The notes under the pieces were generated by a model. That model was not told the origin of the DNA. It worked only from the letters and a program-made list of their open reading frames with translations, and searched no databases. The position numbers and the translations under genes were made by a program. Below, piece by piece: positions 45,852 to 56,607 of a stretch of DNA of 64,000 nt (positions within the stretch are counted from its first letter, which is position 1; every line of letters starts with the position of its first letter). The DNA is taken from NCBI RefSeq assembly GCF_032911225.1, contig NZ_CP136600.1:3658001-3722000 (forward strand). Direction: 5' to 3'. This stretch comes from Thalassotalea fonticola. GTDB taxonomy: Bacteria; Pseudomonadota; Gammaproteobacteria; Enterobacterales; Alteromonadaceae.

Positions 45852-46802
45852 ATGGATTTAGCGCAAATTACAATTCGGTTACAGTCTTTATGGCAACAAG
45901 TGCCACAAAAACGACTAACACAAGCGTTAATCTCTTTGTTGGTAGTTTATATCGCTTATTGGAGTGCCAACTTTAGTTGGACGCTTTATCCTGAAGCTGA
46001 AACTAAATTATCAGCTTCAGCGCTCAGAGCGACAACAACTACTTCAAATCAACAAATAAATACTTCGGCAATTCGAAATTTAAACCTGTTTGGCGAATAC
46101 AATAAAGAACAACCAGTCGTTAAACAGATTGAAAAAATTGAATCAGCTCCAGAGACTCGTTTGAAACTTACTTTAACCGGTTTAGTTGCTTCCGATGACC
46201 CGGCCACAGCAGCTGCTATAATTGAATCTAAAGGTAAGCAAGAAACTTACGGAATTGATGACAAAATCGAAGGCACTCGAGCAATTTTAAAACAAGTACA
46301 AAACGATCGAGTGATTATCGAATCATCGGGCCGTATGGAAACGTTAATGTTAGATGGCTTTGAATATACACAGGGCAATAGCCGTGACGTTATTGAAACT
46401 GAGCCAACTAGAAAAACGGTAAAAAATAGTGTTAAAACTAGTTTAACCAATAAAAATGCCAAGGACTCTGAAAAAAGCGCTCGTATTAAAGAGCGAGTAG
46501 CTAAAGCGAGAGCTGATATTTTAGATAATCCTGGTAAATTAACCGATTACATTAAAGTGTCGCCTTATCGTAAAGACGGTAAAGTAACAGGTTATCGTTT
46601 GATGCCAAGTAAAGATCCTGAATTTTTTGCCGGAGTAGGTTTATTACCAGGTGATATTGCCATACAAATCAATGGCAAAGATTTAACTGATATGCGTGAA
46701 GCTCAAAAAGCGCTAATCGAACTGCGTAAAGCAGAACATGTAGACATACTAGTAGAACGAAACGGTGAATTACACGACGTTTCTTTAGGCTTAAATAATT
46801 AA
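45852..46802 (+). CDS. gspC: Type II secretion protein GspC
   Basis: Inner-membrane clamp that links the assembly platform to the secretin. The 316 residues have a membrane segment at about 25-43, a periplasmic homology region (about 65-165, IRNLNLFGEY, LKLTLTGLVAS) and a C-terminal PDZ domain (about 230-316, GYRLMPSKDPEFFAGVGLLP, GDIAIQINGKDLTD). First gene of the operon gspC-D-E-F-G-H-I-J-K-L-M-N. No odd feature. Confidence 0.94.
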   Translation: MDLAQITIRLQSLWQQVPQKRLTQALISLLVVYIAYWSANFSWTLYPEAETKLSASALRATTTTSNQQINTSAIRNLNLFGEYNKEQPVVKQIEKIESAPETRLKLTLTGLVASDDPATAAAIIESKGKQETYGIDDKIEGTRAILKQVQNDRVIIESSGRMETLMLDGFEYTQGNSRDVIETEPTRKTVKNSVKTSLTNKNAKDSEKSARIKERVAKARADILDNPGKLTDYIKVSPYRKDGKVTGYRLMPSKDPEFFAGVGLLPGDIAIQINGKDLTDMREAQKALIELRKAEHVDILVERNGELHDVSLGLNN

Positions 46803-46814
46803 TTGGAGAGTTTC

Positions 46815-48941
46815 ATGCGCCTGAATCTTAGCGCAAAACAGTTTAAACGTGCATCCGCAAATATATTGGCGGCAATAACCATGGCTTGTACCTTGTGCAT
46901 TGCATCAGCATCTGCTGCTCAATATTCACCTAACTTTAAAGGCACGGAAATCACTGAGTTTATCAACATTGTTGGTAAAAATTTAAAGAAAACCATCATA
47001 GTTGATCCAAAAGTGCGCGGTAAAATTAACGTACGTAGTTATGATTTATTAACTGAGCAACAGTATTACCAATTTTTTCTGAACGTTTTAGAGGTCTATG
47101 GTTTTGCCGTTGTTGAAATGGAAAATAACGTAGTTAAAGTAATTCCAAATAAAGATGCTAAAAGCGCTTCTATTCCTGTAGTTGGTGATAATAACCCAGG
47201 CATGGGTGATGAAATGGTTACCCGCGTTGTTGAAGTTAAAAATGTATCGGTGCGTGAATTATCTCCGTTATTGCGTCAATTGAGTGATCAGGCTGGTGGT
47301 GGTAACGTAGTTCACTATGAGCCGTCCAACGTAATTATGCTTACCGGTACTGCTGCGGTAGTGAATCGTTTGGTGAATATTATTACCCGCGTTGACAGAG
47401 CTGGTGATCAAGACGTACAAATAGTGAAGTTAAAATACGCATCAGCCGGTGAGATGGTACGTATTATTGAAAACATTAACAAACCTACTTCTGGTAAATC
47501 TGACACTCCTGCATTTCTAATCCCTAAAATTGTTGCCGACGACAGAACCAACTCGGTTATTATCAGTGGTGAAGGCCAGGCTCGTGATCGTATTGCTCGT
47601 TTAATCGAAAAATTAGACAGCGAATTAGAATCGTCAGGCAACACTCGTGTTTATTATCTTAAATATTCAAAAGCTGAAGATTTGGTCTCGGTGTTACAAA
47701 GCGTCAGTGATTCGATGCAAAAGAGTGCTACCGCATCAAAAACCACCTCTAAAACTTCGACTAGTCGTAGCCGCTCATCTGGTACTCGTAATGTCAGCAT
47801 AGAATCGCATGAAGACACTAATACCTTGGTAATCACTGCTGAGCCAGATATGCTGCGTTCGCTTGAATCAGTTATTCGCCAACTAGATATTCGCCGAGCA
47901 CAAGTGCTCGTTGAGGCTATTATCGTTGAAGTGTTTGAATCTGATGGTGCACAGTTAGGTGTGCAATGGTTCCATGAAGAAGGCGGTTTTACTCAGTTTA
48001 ATAATGGCATAGTGCCAATTAGTGGTGTTGCTGCTGGTGCAATCGCAGCTGAAGGTGAAGAAGGTAATACCGTAACGACTATTGATGGTAATGGTAATCC
48101 GGTAACAACTACAAACCCTGATACCGATGGTGACTTTACCATTTTGGCGCAATTATTAGGTAACGTGAACGGCATGATGTTTGGTGTTGTAGAAGATAAC
48201 TGGGGCGCTATTGTGCAAGCGGTTAGCTCTGATGTTAATTCTAACATTCTTGCTACGCCAAGTATTACTACCTTAGATAACGAAGAAGCCTATTTTATTG
48301 TCGGCCAAGAAATACCAATTATTACTGGTTCTGCTACGGGCAGCAATAATACTAACCCATTCCAAACGGTAGATCGTAAAGAAGTTGGTATTAAATTAAA
48401 GGTAACACCACAAGTAAACGAAGGTTCAGGGGTACAATTAACCATTGAGCAAGAAGTGTCTAGTGTAAGTGGTGCAACAGGCGTCGATGTTTCAATCAAT
48501 AAACGTGAAATCAAAACTACAGTAATGGCTGATAGTGGCTCTACTATTATTCTTGGTGGTTTAATTGATGAAGACGTGCAAGAAAGCATGCAAAAAGTAC
48601 CGTTTTTAGGCGACATTCCTATCTTGGGGCATTTATTCCGCTCAACCGGTAGTACAACTCGCAAGCGTAATTTAATGGTGTTTTTAAAGCCCACGATTAT
48701 TCGTGACGGCGATTTAATGGAATCCATCTCAAAAGAAAAATATAACTATATTCGTGCCGATCAAATACGGAAACAAGAAAACGGGTTAGCCTTGATGGAT
48801 AACGCGGTGCTGCCGTTGTTACCGAGTTGGAGTGATGAATTAGAATTGCCACCAACATTTGATGAATACATGGAAGAGCGCGCGATAGAAGAGTTAGGGA
48901 AAGACTTAACCGAAGCTGAAAAGCAAGATGCAAAAAAATGA
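46815..48941 (+). CDS. gspD: Type II secretion outer-membrane secretin GspD
   Basis: Forms the multimeric outer-membrane channel. From ATG 46815 (GGAG upstream) it is 708 residues with a signal peptide ending [10 protein letters not shown]. Order: N0 ([17 protein letters not shown]), N1-N3 repeats with a Ser/Thr/Lys-rich insert in N3 ([14 protein letters not shown], about residue 310), then the secretin core ([52 protein letters not shown]). The C-terminal S-domain region is acidic. Overlaps gspE by four bases. Confidence 0.96.
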   Translation: MRLNLSAKQFKRASANILAAITMACTLCIASASAAQYSPNFKGTEITEFINIVGKNLKKTIIVDPKVRGKINVRSYDLLTEQQYYQFFLNVLEVYGFAVVEMENNVVKVIPNKDAKSASIPVVGDNNPGMGDEMVTRVVEVKNVSVRELSPLLRQLSDQAGGGNVVHYEPSNVIMLTGTAAVVNRLVNIITRVDRAGDQDVQIVKLKYASAGEMVRIIENINKPTSGKSDTPAFLIPKIVADDRTNSVIISGEGQARDRIARLIEKLDSELESSGNTRVYYLKYSKAEDLVSVLQSVSDSMQKSATASKTTSKTSTSRSRSSGTRNVSIESHEDTNTLVITAEPDMLRSLESVIRQLDIRRAQVLVEAIIVEVFESDGAQLGVQWFHEEGGFTQFNNGIVPISGVAAGAIAAEGEEGNTVTTIDGNGNPVTTTNPDTDGDFTILAQLLGNVNGMMFGVVEDNWGAIVQAVSSDVNSNILATPSITTLDNEEAYFIVGQEIPIITGSATGSNNTNPFQTVDRKEVGIKLKVTPQVNEGSGVQLTIEQEVSSVSGATGVDVSINKREIKTTVMADSGSTIILGGLIDEDVQESMQKVPFLGDIPILGHLFRSTGSTTRKRNLMVFLKPTIIRDGDLMESISKEKYNYIRADQIRKQENGLALMDNAVLPLLPSWSDELELPPTFDEYMEERAIEELGKDLTEAEKQDAKK

Positions 48942-50521
48942 GTAGTACCGATACATTATCCTCTACAGACAGCACAATTAATGAAGAATCTGTAGTGCTG
49001 ACAGAGCAAGAATTGCTTGCACAAAATGAGCTCGCTGAGGAGGAAATACCACAGCTACCTTATCAACTACCGTTTGGTTTCGCCAAGCGCCATAGTGTGC
49101 TGGTTGAATCAGATGATAATGATTTAATCTTGCATGTTACTGAAACTTTAAAGGCCGATATTCTACTTGAAGTACGCCGTTTTTTAGGGCGCAGGTTTAG
49201 TGTTAAGAGTCATAATGCTGAAGAGTTTGAACGATTACTAACTCTTGCATATCAACGAGACTCATCGGAAGCACAGCAAATGATGGAAGATATTGGTAAT
49301 GAGGCGAATCTATATTCGTTAGCCGATGAAATTCATGAAGCTGAAGATCTGCTTGAAAACGAAGATGATGCGCCAATCATCAAATTAATCAACGCGATGT
49401 TGTCTGAAGCTATTAAAGAAAATGCCTCAGATATTCACATTGAAACCTTTGAGAAAGTGTTAAAAATACGCTTTCGTGTCGATGGTATTTTGCGTGAAAT
49501 ATTAAAGCCAAATCGTAAGCTGGCATCAATGTTAGTATCGCGTATTAAGGTTATGGCCAAGCTCGATATTGCTGAAAAACGTGTACCACAAGATGGTCGT
49601 ATTTCATTAAGAATCGGTGGTCGAGCAGTGGATGTTCGTGTATCAACAATGCCATCTAGTCATGGTGAGCGCGTGGTACTGCGTTTATTAGATAAAAATG
49701 CCGCCCGTCTGAATTTACAAGATTTAGGTATGACTGATAAAGGTCGTGAAACCTTTACCAGTGTTATTAATAAGCCACACGGCATTATTTTAGTGACCGG
49801 GCCAACCGGTTCAGGTAAAAGTACAACGCTTTACGCTGGTTTAACCCAAATTGATGCCAATGAAAGAAATATTTTAACGGTAGAAGACCCTATCGAATTC
49901 GCTATTGAAGGCATTGGCCAAACGCAAGTAAATACGAAAGTGGATATGACATTTGCCCGCGGTTTACGGGCAATATTACGTCAAGATCCGGATGTAGTTA
50001 TGGTTGGTGAAATTCGCGACCTTGAAACGGCTCAAATTGCTGTGCAAGCAAGTTTAACGGGTCACTTAGTACTGTCAACATTACATACCAATACTGCCGC
50101 TGGCGCTATAACCCGATTAGAAGATATGGGCGTTGAGCCATTCTTATTATCATCGAGTCTGTTAGGTGTGTTAGCGCAGCGCTTGGTGAGAACCTTATGT
50201 GTGCATTGTAAAGAAGCGCATGTGGCTTCCGATGAAGAAGCTAAATTATTAGGTATCACTAATAACAAAGAACATTTAATTTATCGTGCCACCGGGTGTG
50301 ATAAGTGTAAAAATCTAGGTTATAAAGGCCGTACTGGCATTCATGAATTGTTAGTTGTTGATGATAGTGTGCGTGAGCTTATTCAAAATAACGCTGGTGA
50401 GCAAGCCGTTGAAAAACTTGTGCGAAGCCATACACCAAGTATTCGTGATGATGGTTTTGGAAAAGTGTTGGATGGGCAAACTACCCTTGAAGAAATTTTA
50501 CGAGTAACTAGAGAAGACTAG
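48938..50521 (+). CDS. gspE: Type II secretion ATPase GspE
   Basis: Cytoplasmic hexameric ATPase driving pseudopilus assembly. The 527 residues have an acidic N-terminal stretch, N1E/N2E domains ([13 protein letters not shown]), Walker [10 protein letters not shown] (about 285-293), Asp box, Walker [14 protein letters not shown] and the four-Cys zinc site (CVHCKEAH and [12 protein letters not shown]). Starts at ATG overlapping the gspD stop. Confidence 0.97.
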   Translation: MSSTDTLSSTDSTINEESVVLTEQELLAQNELAEEEIPQLPYQLPFGFAKRHSVLVESDDNDLILHVTETLKADILLEVRRFLGRRFSVKSHNAEEFERLLTLAYQRDSSEAQQMMEDIGNEANLYSLADEIHEAEDLLENEDDAPIIKLINAMLSEAIKENASDIHIETFEKVLKIRFRVDGILREILKPNRKLASMLVSRIKVMAKLDIAEKRVPQDGRISLRIGGRAVDVRVSTMPSSHGERVVLRLLDKNAARLNLQDLGMTDKGRETFTSVINKPHGIILVTGPTGSGKSTTLYAGLTQIDANERNILTVEDPIEFAIEGIGQTQVNTKVDMTFARGLRAILRQDPDVVMVGEIRDLETAQIAVQASLTGHLVLSTLHTNTAAGAITRLEDMGVEPFLLSSSLLGVLAQRLVRTLCVHCKEAHVASDEEAKLLGITNNKEHLIYRATGCDKCKNLGYKGRTGIHELLVVDDSVRELIQNNAGEQAVEKLVRSHTPSIRDDGFGKVLDGQTTLEEILRVTRED

Positions 50522-50523
50522 TT

Positions 50524-51738
50524 ATGCCAGCATTTGATTATCAAGCGGTAGATTCCCGCGGTAAAAATAAAAAGGGTGTTGCGGAAGGCGATAACGCACG
50601 GCAAGTACGCAGTCAATTGCGGGAACAGGGCTTAATTCCAATTGAAGTTACGCCCAGTTTAGAAAAAGCTAAAAAAGACTCAAGCCGTCCAAGTTTTGGT
50701 GAGAAAAAAATATCAGCTGGCGAGCTGGCTTTGATTACTCGTCAACTAGCGACGTTGGTTGAGTCGGGCCTGCCACTAGAAGAAGCCTTGATTGCCGTTG
50801 CTGAACAGTGTGATAAAGACAAACTCAAAAGTATGTTGATGTCGGTACGCTCAAAAGTTACCGAAGGATATGGTTTAGCCGAATCGATGGCAGAATTCCC
50901 CAGCGTATTTGATAATTTATTTCGCGCCATGGTTTCTGCCGGAGAAAAATCAGGCCATTTAGATAATGTACTAAACCGTCTTGCCGATTACACCGAACAA
51001 CGCCAACACATGAAGTCACAGTTGGTGCAAGCACTTATCTACCCGATAATTATGACTATTGTTGCTACTGCGGTGATTGTTATTCTATTAGTTGCGGTAG
51101 TACCGCAAATTGTTGGTCAGTTTGAGCATATGAGCCAGGAATTACCAGGTACAACGACCTTTTTAATTGCGGTCAGTGAATTCTTACAAGACTACATTCT
51201 ATTTATTATTGGCTTTATCGTTATTGCCAGCATGTTGTTTAAGCAAATGATGAAAAAAGCGGCGTTTAAAATGCTCGTACATCAACGCGCATTGGCTTTA
51301 CCTATATTGGGGAAAGTGACGCGGGGCTTGAATACCGCGCGTTTTGCCCGCACATTAAGTATATGTACAGCGAGCGCCGTGCCTTTACTGGAAAGCATGA
51401 AAATTGCAGGCGCAGTATTGACCAATGTTCATATTGCCGAGAAAGTTGAAGAGGCATCAGGGCAAGTGCGTGAAGGCGCAAGCTTGCATGCATCTTTGAA
51501 GAAAACAAAATTGTTTCCACCAATGATGTTACATATGATCGCCAGTGGTGAAAAGTCGGGTGAATTAGAAAACATGTTAGGTCGCGCGGCCGATAACCAA
51601 GATCGTGAATTTGAAGCTGTGGTGAGTATTTCACTGAAAGTGTTCGAACCGGCGCTCATGGTGAGTATGGCTGCGGTGGTATTATTTATCGTTATGGCTA
51701 TTATTCAGCCAATAATGCAATTGAATACATTAATTTAG
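50524..51738 (+). CDS. gspF: Type II secretion platform protein GspF
   Basis: Inner-membrane platform protein. The 404 residues include two GspF domains (about 70-195 and 270-395; repeated pattern ITRQLATLVESGLPLEEAL and ARTLSICTASAVPLLESM) and three membrane helices (about 170-192, 220-240, 375-398). It begins with MPAFDYQAVDSRGK, the family N-terminus, two bases after gspE. Confidence 0.96.
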   Translation: MPAFDYQAVDSRGKNKKGVAEGDNARQVRSQLREQGLIPIEVTPSLEKAKKDSSRPSFGEKKISAGELALITRQLATLVESGLPLEEALIAVAEQCDKDKLKSMLMSVRSKVTEGYGLAESMAEFPSVFDNLFRAMVSAGEKSGHLDNVLNRLADYTEQRQHMKSQLVQALIYPIIMTIVATAVIVILLVAVVPQIVGQFEHMSQELPGTTTFLIAVSEFLQDYILFIIGFIVIASMLFKQMMKKAAFKMLVHQRALALPILGKVTRGLNTARFARTLSICTASAVPLLESMKIAGAVLTNVHIAEKVEEASGQVREGASLHASLKKTKLFPPMMLHMIASGEKSGELENMLGRAADNQDREFEAVVSISLKVFEPALMVSMAAVVLFIVMAIIQPIMQLNTLI

Positions 51739-51748
51739 GTAGTAAAAA

Positions 51749-52186
51749 ATGAAAGTTACACACAAAAAAGTAAAAGGTTTTACCTTACTGGAAGTTATGG
51801 TTGTTATCGTAATTTTAGGTATTTTAGGTGCTATGGTTGTACCTAACCTTATGGGAAACCTTGATACTGCAAAGATCAAAACTACGGTGTCTGATATTGG
51901 CGCGTTAGAGCAACAGTTAAAACTATATAAAATGGCCAATTATAATTTTCCGTCGACTGAGCAAGGATTAGAAGCTCTTGTCGAAGAAACTGATATTGAA
52001 CCATTACCCCGTCGTTTTCCTGAAGGTGGTTATTTACCACGTTTACCGATAGATCCTTGGGGCAATGAGTATGTATTATTAAACCCAGGAGAAAACGGTA
52101 TAATTGATGTATTCAGTGCGGGTCCTGATGGTGAAGTAGGTACTGAAGATGACATTGGCAATTGGAATGTTGAAGAATTTAGATAA
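51749..52186 (+). CDS. gspG: Major pseudopilin GspG
   Basis: Forms the body of the pseudopilus. Prepilin leader with cleavage G-FTLLEVMVVIVILGILGAM (Glu at +5), C-terminal calcium-binding loop (SAGPDGEVGTEDDIGNW). Mature length about 135 residues. Requires GspO, absent from the window, for cleavage. Confidence 0.97.
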   Translation: MKVTHKKVKGFTLLEVMVVIVILGILGAMVVPNLMGNLDTAKIKTTVSDIGALEQQLKLYKMANYNFPSTEQGLEALVEETDIEPLPRRFPEGGYLPRLPIDPWGNEYVLLNPGENGIIDVFSAGPDGEVGTEDDIGNWNVEEFR

Positions 52187-52220
52187 GCTCTAATTTTTCA
52201 CAAGTAATGAACAATGAATA

Positions 52221-52793
52221 ATGAAAAATGATAGGGGATTTACACTACTGGAAGTGATGTTAGTACTGCTGGTTATCGGTATGCTGTTAAACACACTTGT
52301 TGGTAATCTAACTCGTTCCCCTATTGAAGATAAACTTGAGCTTGATAGTCAAAAATTTTCGGCTTTGTTTAATTTGGCAAGTGAGTATGCGTTATTAAAT
52401 AATATTGAGTTAGGTTTACTCGTTGAAGAAGATAGCTATCAGTTTTTGGCGTTTGATGGCATCAAGTGGGTACCCGTTCCCGAGCAAGACAGCCTAATTG
52501 AAGAAATATTCGAAGAGCCTTTTTATCTCACCCTTACCTTAGATGAACTGCCTGTAGATGGGCAAATGATCATCAGCCAATCAATGTTTGAAGAATTTGA
52601 AGATGAACAGGCCTTTGAGGATGAAGAAGAACTGCTTTATCCACAAGTGTTCATATTATCCGGCGGTGATATCACCCCGTTTAAGTTAACCTTCAGTTAT
52701 GATGATGATTTTGACGAGCCGATGTACTTCGATGTAACAGGTACATACACTATTCCACTGGTTATCGAAGGGCCTTTTTTTGATGAACAGTAA
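52221..52793 (+). CDS. gspH: Minor pseudopilin GspH
   Basis: A 190-residue minor pseudopilin: leader MKNDRG-FTLLEVMLVLLVIGML (Glu +5), then a globular part rich in acidic residues (IFEEPFYLTLTLDELPVD, FEDEQAFEDEEELLYP), which is more acidic than most. Ends overlapping gspI by 14 bases. Confidence 0.93.
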   Translation: MKNDRGFTLLEVMLVLLVIGMLLNTLVGNLTRSPIEDKLELDSQKFSALFNLASEYALLNNIELGLLVEEDSYQFLAFDGIKWVPVPEQDSLIEEIFEEPFYLTLTLDELPVDGQMIISQSMFEEFEDEQAFEDEEELLYPQVFILSGGDITPFKLTFSYDDDFDEPMYFDVTGTYTIPLVIEGPFFDEQ

Positions 52794-53181
52794 TAAAGGT
52801 AGGGGCAGAGTAATAACCAAAGGGTTTACCTTAATAGAGGTTATGCTGGCATTAGCCGTATTTTCTTTTGCTGGGGTCGCATTATTGAAAGTAGCTGGTT
52901 CAAGCTTATTGGGCACCGCGCAATTAGAAAAATTAAGCGTAGCGGGCTGGGTCGCTGCAAACCAGTTGGTTGAGGTTAACCTTGATCAATCATGGCCACC
53001 AAAGAAAAAAACGGGTAAAACTGAAATGGCTGGCCGCGAATGGCATTGGCAACGAATTATCACCCCGACCGAAGATAAAAACATGCGTGCGGTAAGTGTT
53101 GAAGTACGTGAAAATGAAGCTGATAAACATTCAATCACCAGTATCATGACTTATGTCAGTAATCCTAAGGCGCAAAAATGA
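52780..53181 (+). CDS. gspI: Minor pseudopilin GspI
   Basis: A 133-residue minor pseudopilin: leader ending KG-FTLIEVMLALAVFSFAG, followed by VAANQLVEVNLDQSWPP and GREWHWQRIITPTEDKNMR typical of GspI. Starts at ATG 52780 or 52783 inside the end of gspH and overlaps gspJ by four bases. Confidence 0.95.
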   Translation: MMNSNKGRGRVITKGFTLIEVMLALAVFSFAGVALLKVAGSSLLGTAQLEKLSVAGWVAANQLVEVNLDQSWPPKKKTGKTEMAGREWHWQRIITPTEDKNMRAVSVEVRENEADKHSITSIMTYVSNPKAQK

Positions 53182-53801
53182 CAAATTCGCGCGGCTTTAC
53201 GTTACTGGAAGTACTTATTGCTATTGTACTGTTTTCGTTTATATCACTGTCCGGCGCTAAGCTATTAACGACAATAATAGACAGTAGCGAGCAAGGTAAA
53301 GTGCACAGTGATAGACTGGCTACCCTGCAACGCGCATTTTTAGTGATGGAACGAGATTTCATTCAAATGACCCGCCGCAGTGTGCGTTTAAACGGCGATA
53401 CACCATTAAAAACATTCATCCATACTAATGAATCAACATACTCTTCTAACACTCATGGTATAGCCTTTGTGCGTCAAGGCTGGCGTAACCCAGCGTTATT
53501 ATTACCACGTAGTGATGTACAAGCCGTGGCCTATCAATTAGAAGAAGATGTATTGAATCGTCTGCATTACATATTTGTTGACTCAGTCACCGGTGAAGAA
53601 CCCAAAGTTAGGCCATTAATTTCTGACGTGGAGAAAGTAGACTTTGAATTTTTTAATGGTAAACAATGGGTAAGCGAGTTGCCTGAAGAAGATTTGCCTA
53701 TGGCAGTTGCTATTGAAATTGAAATTAAAGATATAGGCTTAATTAGACGTCAATTCTTAGTTCCGGGTAGTGCAGATCCAAATGCTGAAAGTGATGATTA
53801 A
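53178..53801 (+). CDS. gspJ: Minor pseudopilin GspJ
   Basis: A 207-residue tip pseudopilin: leader MTNSRG-FTLLEVLIAIVLFSFISL, then MERDFIQMTRRSVR, a strong GspJ marker, and VEKVDFEFFNGKQW. It forms the pseudopilus tip with GspI and GspK. Confidence 0.95.
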   Translation: MTNSRGFTLLEVLIAIVLFSFISLSGAKLLTTIIDSSEQGKVHSDRLATLQRAFLVMERDFIQMTRRSVRLNGDTPLKTFIHTNESTYSSNTHGIAFVRQGWRNPALLLPRSDVQAVAYQLEEDVLNRLHYIFVDSVTGEEPKVRPLISDVEKVDFEFFNGKQWVSELPEEDLPMAVAIEIEIKDIGLIRRQFLVPGSADPNAESDD

Positions 53802-53802
53802 G

Positions 53803-54915
53803 ATGACTATACTTAAACTTCAGCGACAAACGGGTGTGGCGTTAATCACAGTTATGTTAGTGGTGGCTATTGCAGTAGTGTTAGCGACTAAAATGAGCAG
53901 TGCATTAATTTTTCAAATACAGCGTACTGATAACCTTAACTCTAATCAACAAGCGTATTGGTATGCTATGGGAGCAGAGGCATTTGCCAAATCAGTGTTA
54001 ACTCTTTCGTTTAAAGAAAAAGACGATAAAGCGGTTACTCATTTAGGTCAGCCTTGGGCGTCTGGAGAAACGAGTTTCCCTGTAGATTTAGGTACTATTA
54101 GCGGTGAAATAACCGACATGCATGCCTGTTTCAATTTAAACTCATTAATAAACAAAAAACAAAATAATGATGAACAAGGAAATGTTCCAGGCTCAAACCC
54201 TGATGAAAATGAACCACCAGAAGAAGATGATAAACAAGGTGGAAGTAATAAACCACCTGGTAATACTGGCAGTAGTGGTAAAGTAATAGAAAATAAAGCC
54301 AAAGTCGCTTTTATTGAGTTGATAAACTTATTAAATATTGACGGTATAGGCAGCTTTGAGGCTGAGTCGATGGCGGAAGCATTAATCGACTGGCTTGATG
54401 AGGACTCTTCTATTGCAAGTGCCGGCGGTGCTGAAGATAACGACTATGCCGCCAAAGAGTATCCTTATTTAGCGGCAAACAGTTTATTAGCGAGCGTGAA
54501 TGAATTAAGGTTAATAGAGCACTTTACTCCACAAGTGATCTTTGCGTTAAAAGATTATGTCTGTGTGATCCCCAATTCGGATACACATAAAATAAACATC
54601 AATACAATTGATGAAGAGAATATAGAATTATTACAAGCTTTATTAGGCGGCGTAGACGCCAGTGCCGCAGAAGAAATATTTTCTGAGCGTGGTGAAGAAG
54701 GTTTTAAAGATATTAGTGAATTTACCAGTTTACCTGCAGTAAAGTCACTGAAAGATTTTAGTCAGTTCAAACAACAATTTGTTGTAGATAGTGAATACTT
54801 TAAACTGACTACTAAAACATCATTTAATGATAGTTACTTTAGTATGAATTCAATTATGAAAATAAATAAAGACGAAACCATTAGCGTGGTTAACAGAAGT
54901 ATTGGAGTGAATTAA
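53803..54915 (+). CDS. gspK: Minor pseudopilin GspK with low-complexity insert
   Basis: Large tip pseudopilin. From ATG 53803 it has 370 residues; the frame also opens at 53770 inside gspJ, but this start gives the usual short leader (MTILKLQRQTG-VALITVMLVV) and, as in the family, Thr rather than Glu at +5. After HACFNLNSL there is an insert (about residues 114-158) rich in Asn, Pro, Glu and Gly (NVPGSNPDENEPPEEDD, GGSNKPPGNTGSSGK). Then the alpha domain (LIDWLDEDSS, YPYLAANSLLASVNELR) and ISEFTSLPAV. The insert is longer than in better known GspK proteins as I recall them. Confidence 0.93.
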   Translation: MTILKLQRQTGVALITVMLVVAIAVVLATKMSSALIFQIQRTDNLNSNQQAYWYAMGAEAFAKSVLTLSFKEKDDKAVTHLGQPWASGETSFPVDLGTISGEITDMHACFNLNSLINKKQNNDEQGNVPGSNPDENEPPEEDDKQGGSNKPPGNTGSSGKVIENKAKVAFIELINLLNIDGIGSFEAESMAEALIDWLDEDSSIASAGGAEDNDYAAKEYPYLAANSLLASVNELRLIEHFTPQVIFALKDYVCVIPNSDTHKININTIDEENIELLQALLGGVDASAAEEIFSERGEEGFKDISEFTSLPAVKSLKDFSQFKQQFVVDSEYFKLTTKTSFNDSYFSMNSIMKINKDETISVVNRSIGVN

Positions 54916-56138
54916 TGCGAGAAAATTTATATATTCGCATTGGTAGTCAAGAGTCAGATCCAATTCAGTGGTTAATCACTGCTGAAGGTGAAACCGATGA
55001 AATAGCCAGTGGTGAGCTCGCCAATAAAGAAAACCTTAGTGAGCTGACAGAGAAAGCGAAAAGCCGCACCGTAAAAGTGATTATTAATGGTGCTGACGTG
55101 CGCTTGCATAGCATAACTGTGCCGGGGAAATCTGAGCGAGCGATAAAAGCTGCTGCGCCATATATGCTAGAGGATGAGTTAGCGGATGATGTAGAAGACT
55201 TATTTTTTGCATTTTCCAGTAAACCAAAAAATCATAGCGGTGATGAAAATTGCTTTTTTGCTGTACTTGCTCACCAACAACTGGAAACTTGGCTGTCTTG
55301 GTTTAGCGAAAGCGAAATCACCGTTAAAACTATGGTGCCTGACTTTCTCGCTTTGCCAATTGTCGAAAATAGTTGGACTGCACTTGCTATTAACCAGCAA
55401 ATTATCATCCGCAGCCAAAGTTGGCAGGGGTTTGTGGTAAATGACACCATTGCAGAATTGGTTTTTGCGCAGTTATTAGCTGAACAAGAAGAACCGCAAC
55501 AAGTTGCCACTTATTCACCAATAACTGTTACTGAAGAACAAATTGAAATTACGGCTATGCCAGAAGAGTTACCACTACTATTACTGGCTAAAGGGTATGA
55601 ACAGCAATCATTTAACCTTTTGCAGGGTGAATACTCAGTAAAAGAACAGCGTTCACCAGAGCTCAAAAATTGGTTATGGGTTGCCGGCATTGCAGTGTTT
55701 GCTTTATTGCTGAATTTGACCGGTAAAATTGTTGAGTTAAACCAATTACAAGGTAAATACGAGCAAGTTAGCAATGGCATAGAAACTGATTATAAAAAGG
55801 CATTTCCAAAAACAAAGCGCGTGCGCTTATCTACGGTTAAACGCCAAATTACCAGTAAACTAGCTGAGCTTGGTGGTGCAACAGCTGATTCAGGGTTGCT
55901 GGCAATGCTAGAGAAAGTCCAGCCTGCATTTATGAAAGTTCCAAAACTTAAGCCAGAATCGTTACGTTTTGATGCGAAACGAAATGAGTTGCGTTTATCA
56001 GTAACGGCAAACGATTACCAAAGTTTCGAGCTATTTAAACAGGCATTAGAGCAGGCGGCATTAACGGTTGATACCGGAGCACAAAATAACCAGGGTGATG
56101 TAGTAACCGGGTCATTCAATATTAGGAGTAAGTCATGA
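54915..56138 (+). CDS. gspL: Type II secretion platform protein GspL
   Basis: Binds GspE in the cytoplasm and GspM in the membrane. The 407 residues have the actin-like cytoplasmic domain (to about 240: LYIRIGSQESDPIQWLI, AAPYMLEDELADDVEDLFFA), one membrane helix (about 247-266) and a periplasmic ferredoxin-like domain (AMLEKVQPAF, LRFDAKRNELRLSV). Its ATG overlaps the gspK stop by one base and it overlaps gspM by four. Confidence 0.95.
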   Translation: MRENLYIRIGSQESDPIQWLITAEGETDEIASGELANKENLSELTEKAKSRTVKVIINGADVRLHSITVPGKSERAIKAAAPYMLEDELADDVEDLFFAFSSKPKNHSGDENCFFAVLAHQQLETWLSWFSESEITVKTMVPDFLALPIVENSWTALAINQQIIIRSQSWQGFVVNDTIAELVFAQLLAEQEEPQQVATYSPITVTEEQIEITAMPEELPLLLLAKGYEQQSFNLLQGEYSVKEQRSPELKNWLWVAGIAVFALLLNLTGKIVELNQLQGKYEQVSNGIETDYKKAFPKTKRVRLSTVKRQITSKLAELGGATADSGLLAMLEKVQPAFMKVPKLKPESLRFDAKRNELRLSVTANDYQSFELFKQALEQAALTVDTGAQNNQGDVVTGSFNIRSKS

Positions 56139-56605
56139 AACAATGGTGGAAGGGCTTAAATCCAAGAGAGCAACAATTAGTTGCTGCTATGTCTGTTATC
56201 GTAGTGGTTTTTTTATTTATTAGCGTCGTTTGGCAACCATTGAATACTAATATTGAAAAATCACGAATTAAGCTAGGTAAGCAACAAGAGCTTGCCGTCT
56301 GGGTAAGCGAAAATTTAGCTCAATATAAGCAATTACAAAAAAGTGGTGGCAATAAATCATCTGGCGGCAGCTTATCAAGTGTGGTAAATCGTACCGCTAA
56401 GCAGAGAGCAATTGCAATTGCAAGAATGCAACCGCAAGGTGACGACTTACAAGTATGGATTGACGAAGTTGCTTTTAACGATTTGATCACTTGGCTCGAG
56501 CATTTAACCACTAACGAAGGCGTTATTATTCAAGCTGCAGATATTGCTGTGGGCAACGTTGCCGGTACTGTTAAAGTCAGACGTTTACAATTAGGAAAAG
56601 CATAA
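56135..56605 (+). CDS. gspM: Type II secretion platform protein GspM
   Basis: A 156-residue inner-membrane protein with the family N-terminus MKQWWKGLNPREQQLV, one membrane helix (about 17-34) and a periplasmic ferredoxin-like domain (IARMQPQGDDLQVWIDEVAF). It partners GspL. Confidence 0.94.
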   Translation: MKQWWKGLNPREQQLVAAMSVIVVVFLFISVVWQPLNTNIEKSRIKLGKQQELAVWVSENLAQYKQLQKSGGNKSSGGSLSSVVNRTAKQRAIAIARMQPQGDDLQVWIDEVAFNDLITWLEHLTTNEGVIIQAADIAVGNVAGTVKVRRLQLGKA

Positions 56606-56607
56606 TA

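Noticed and set aside
45595..45861. 88-residue frame before gspC
   Set aside because: Overlaps the gspC start in another frame and covers the likely promoter; no family resemblance.
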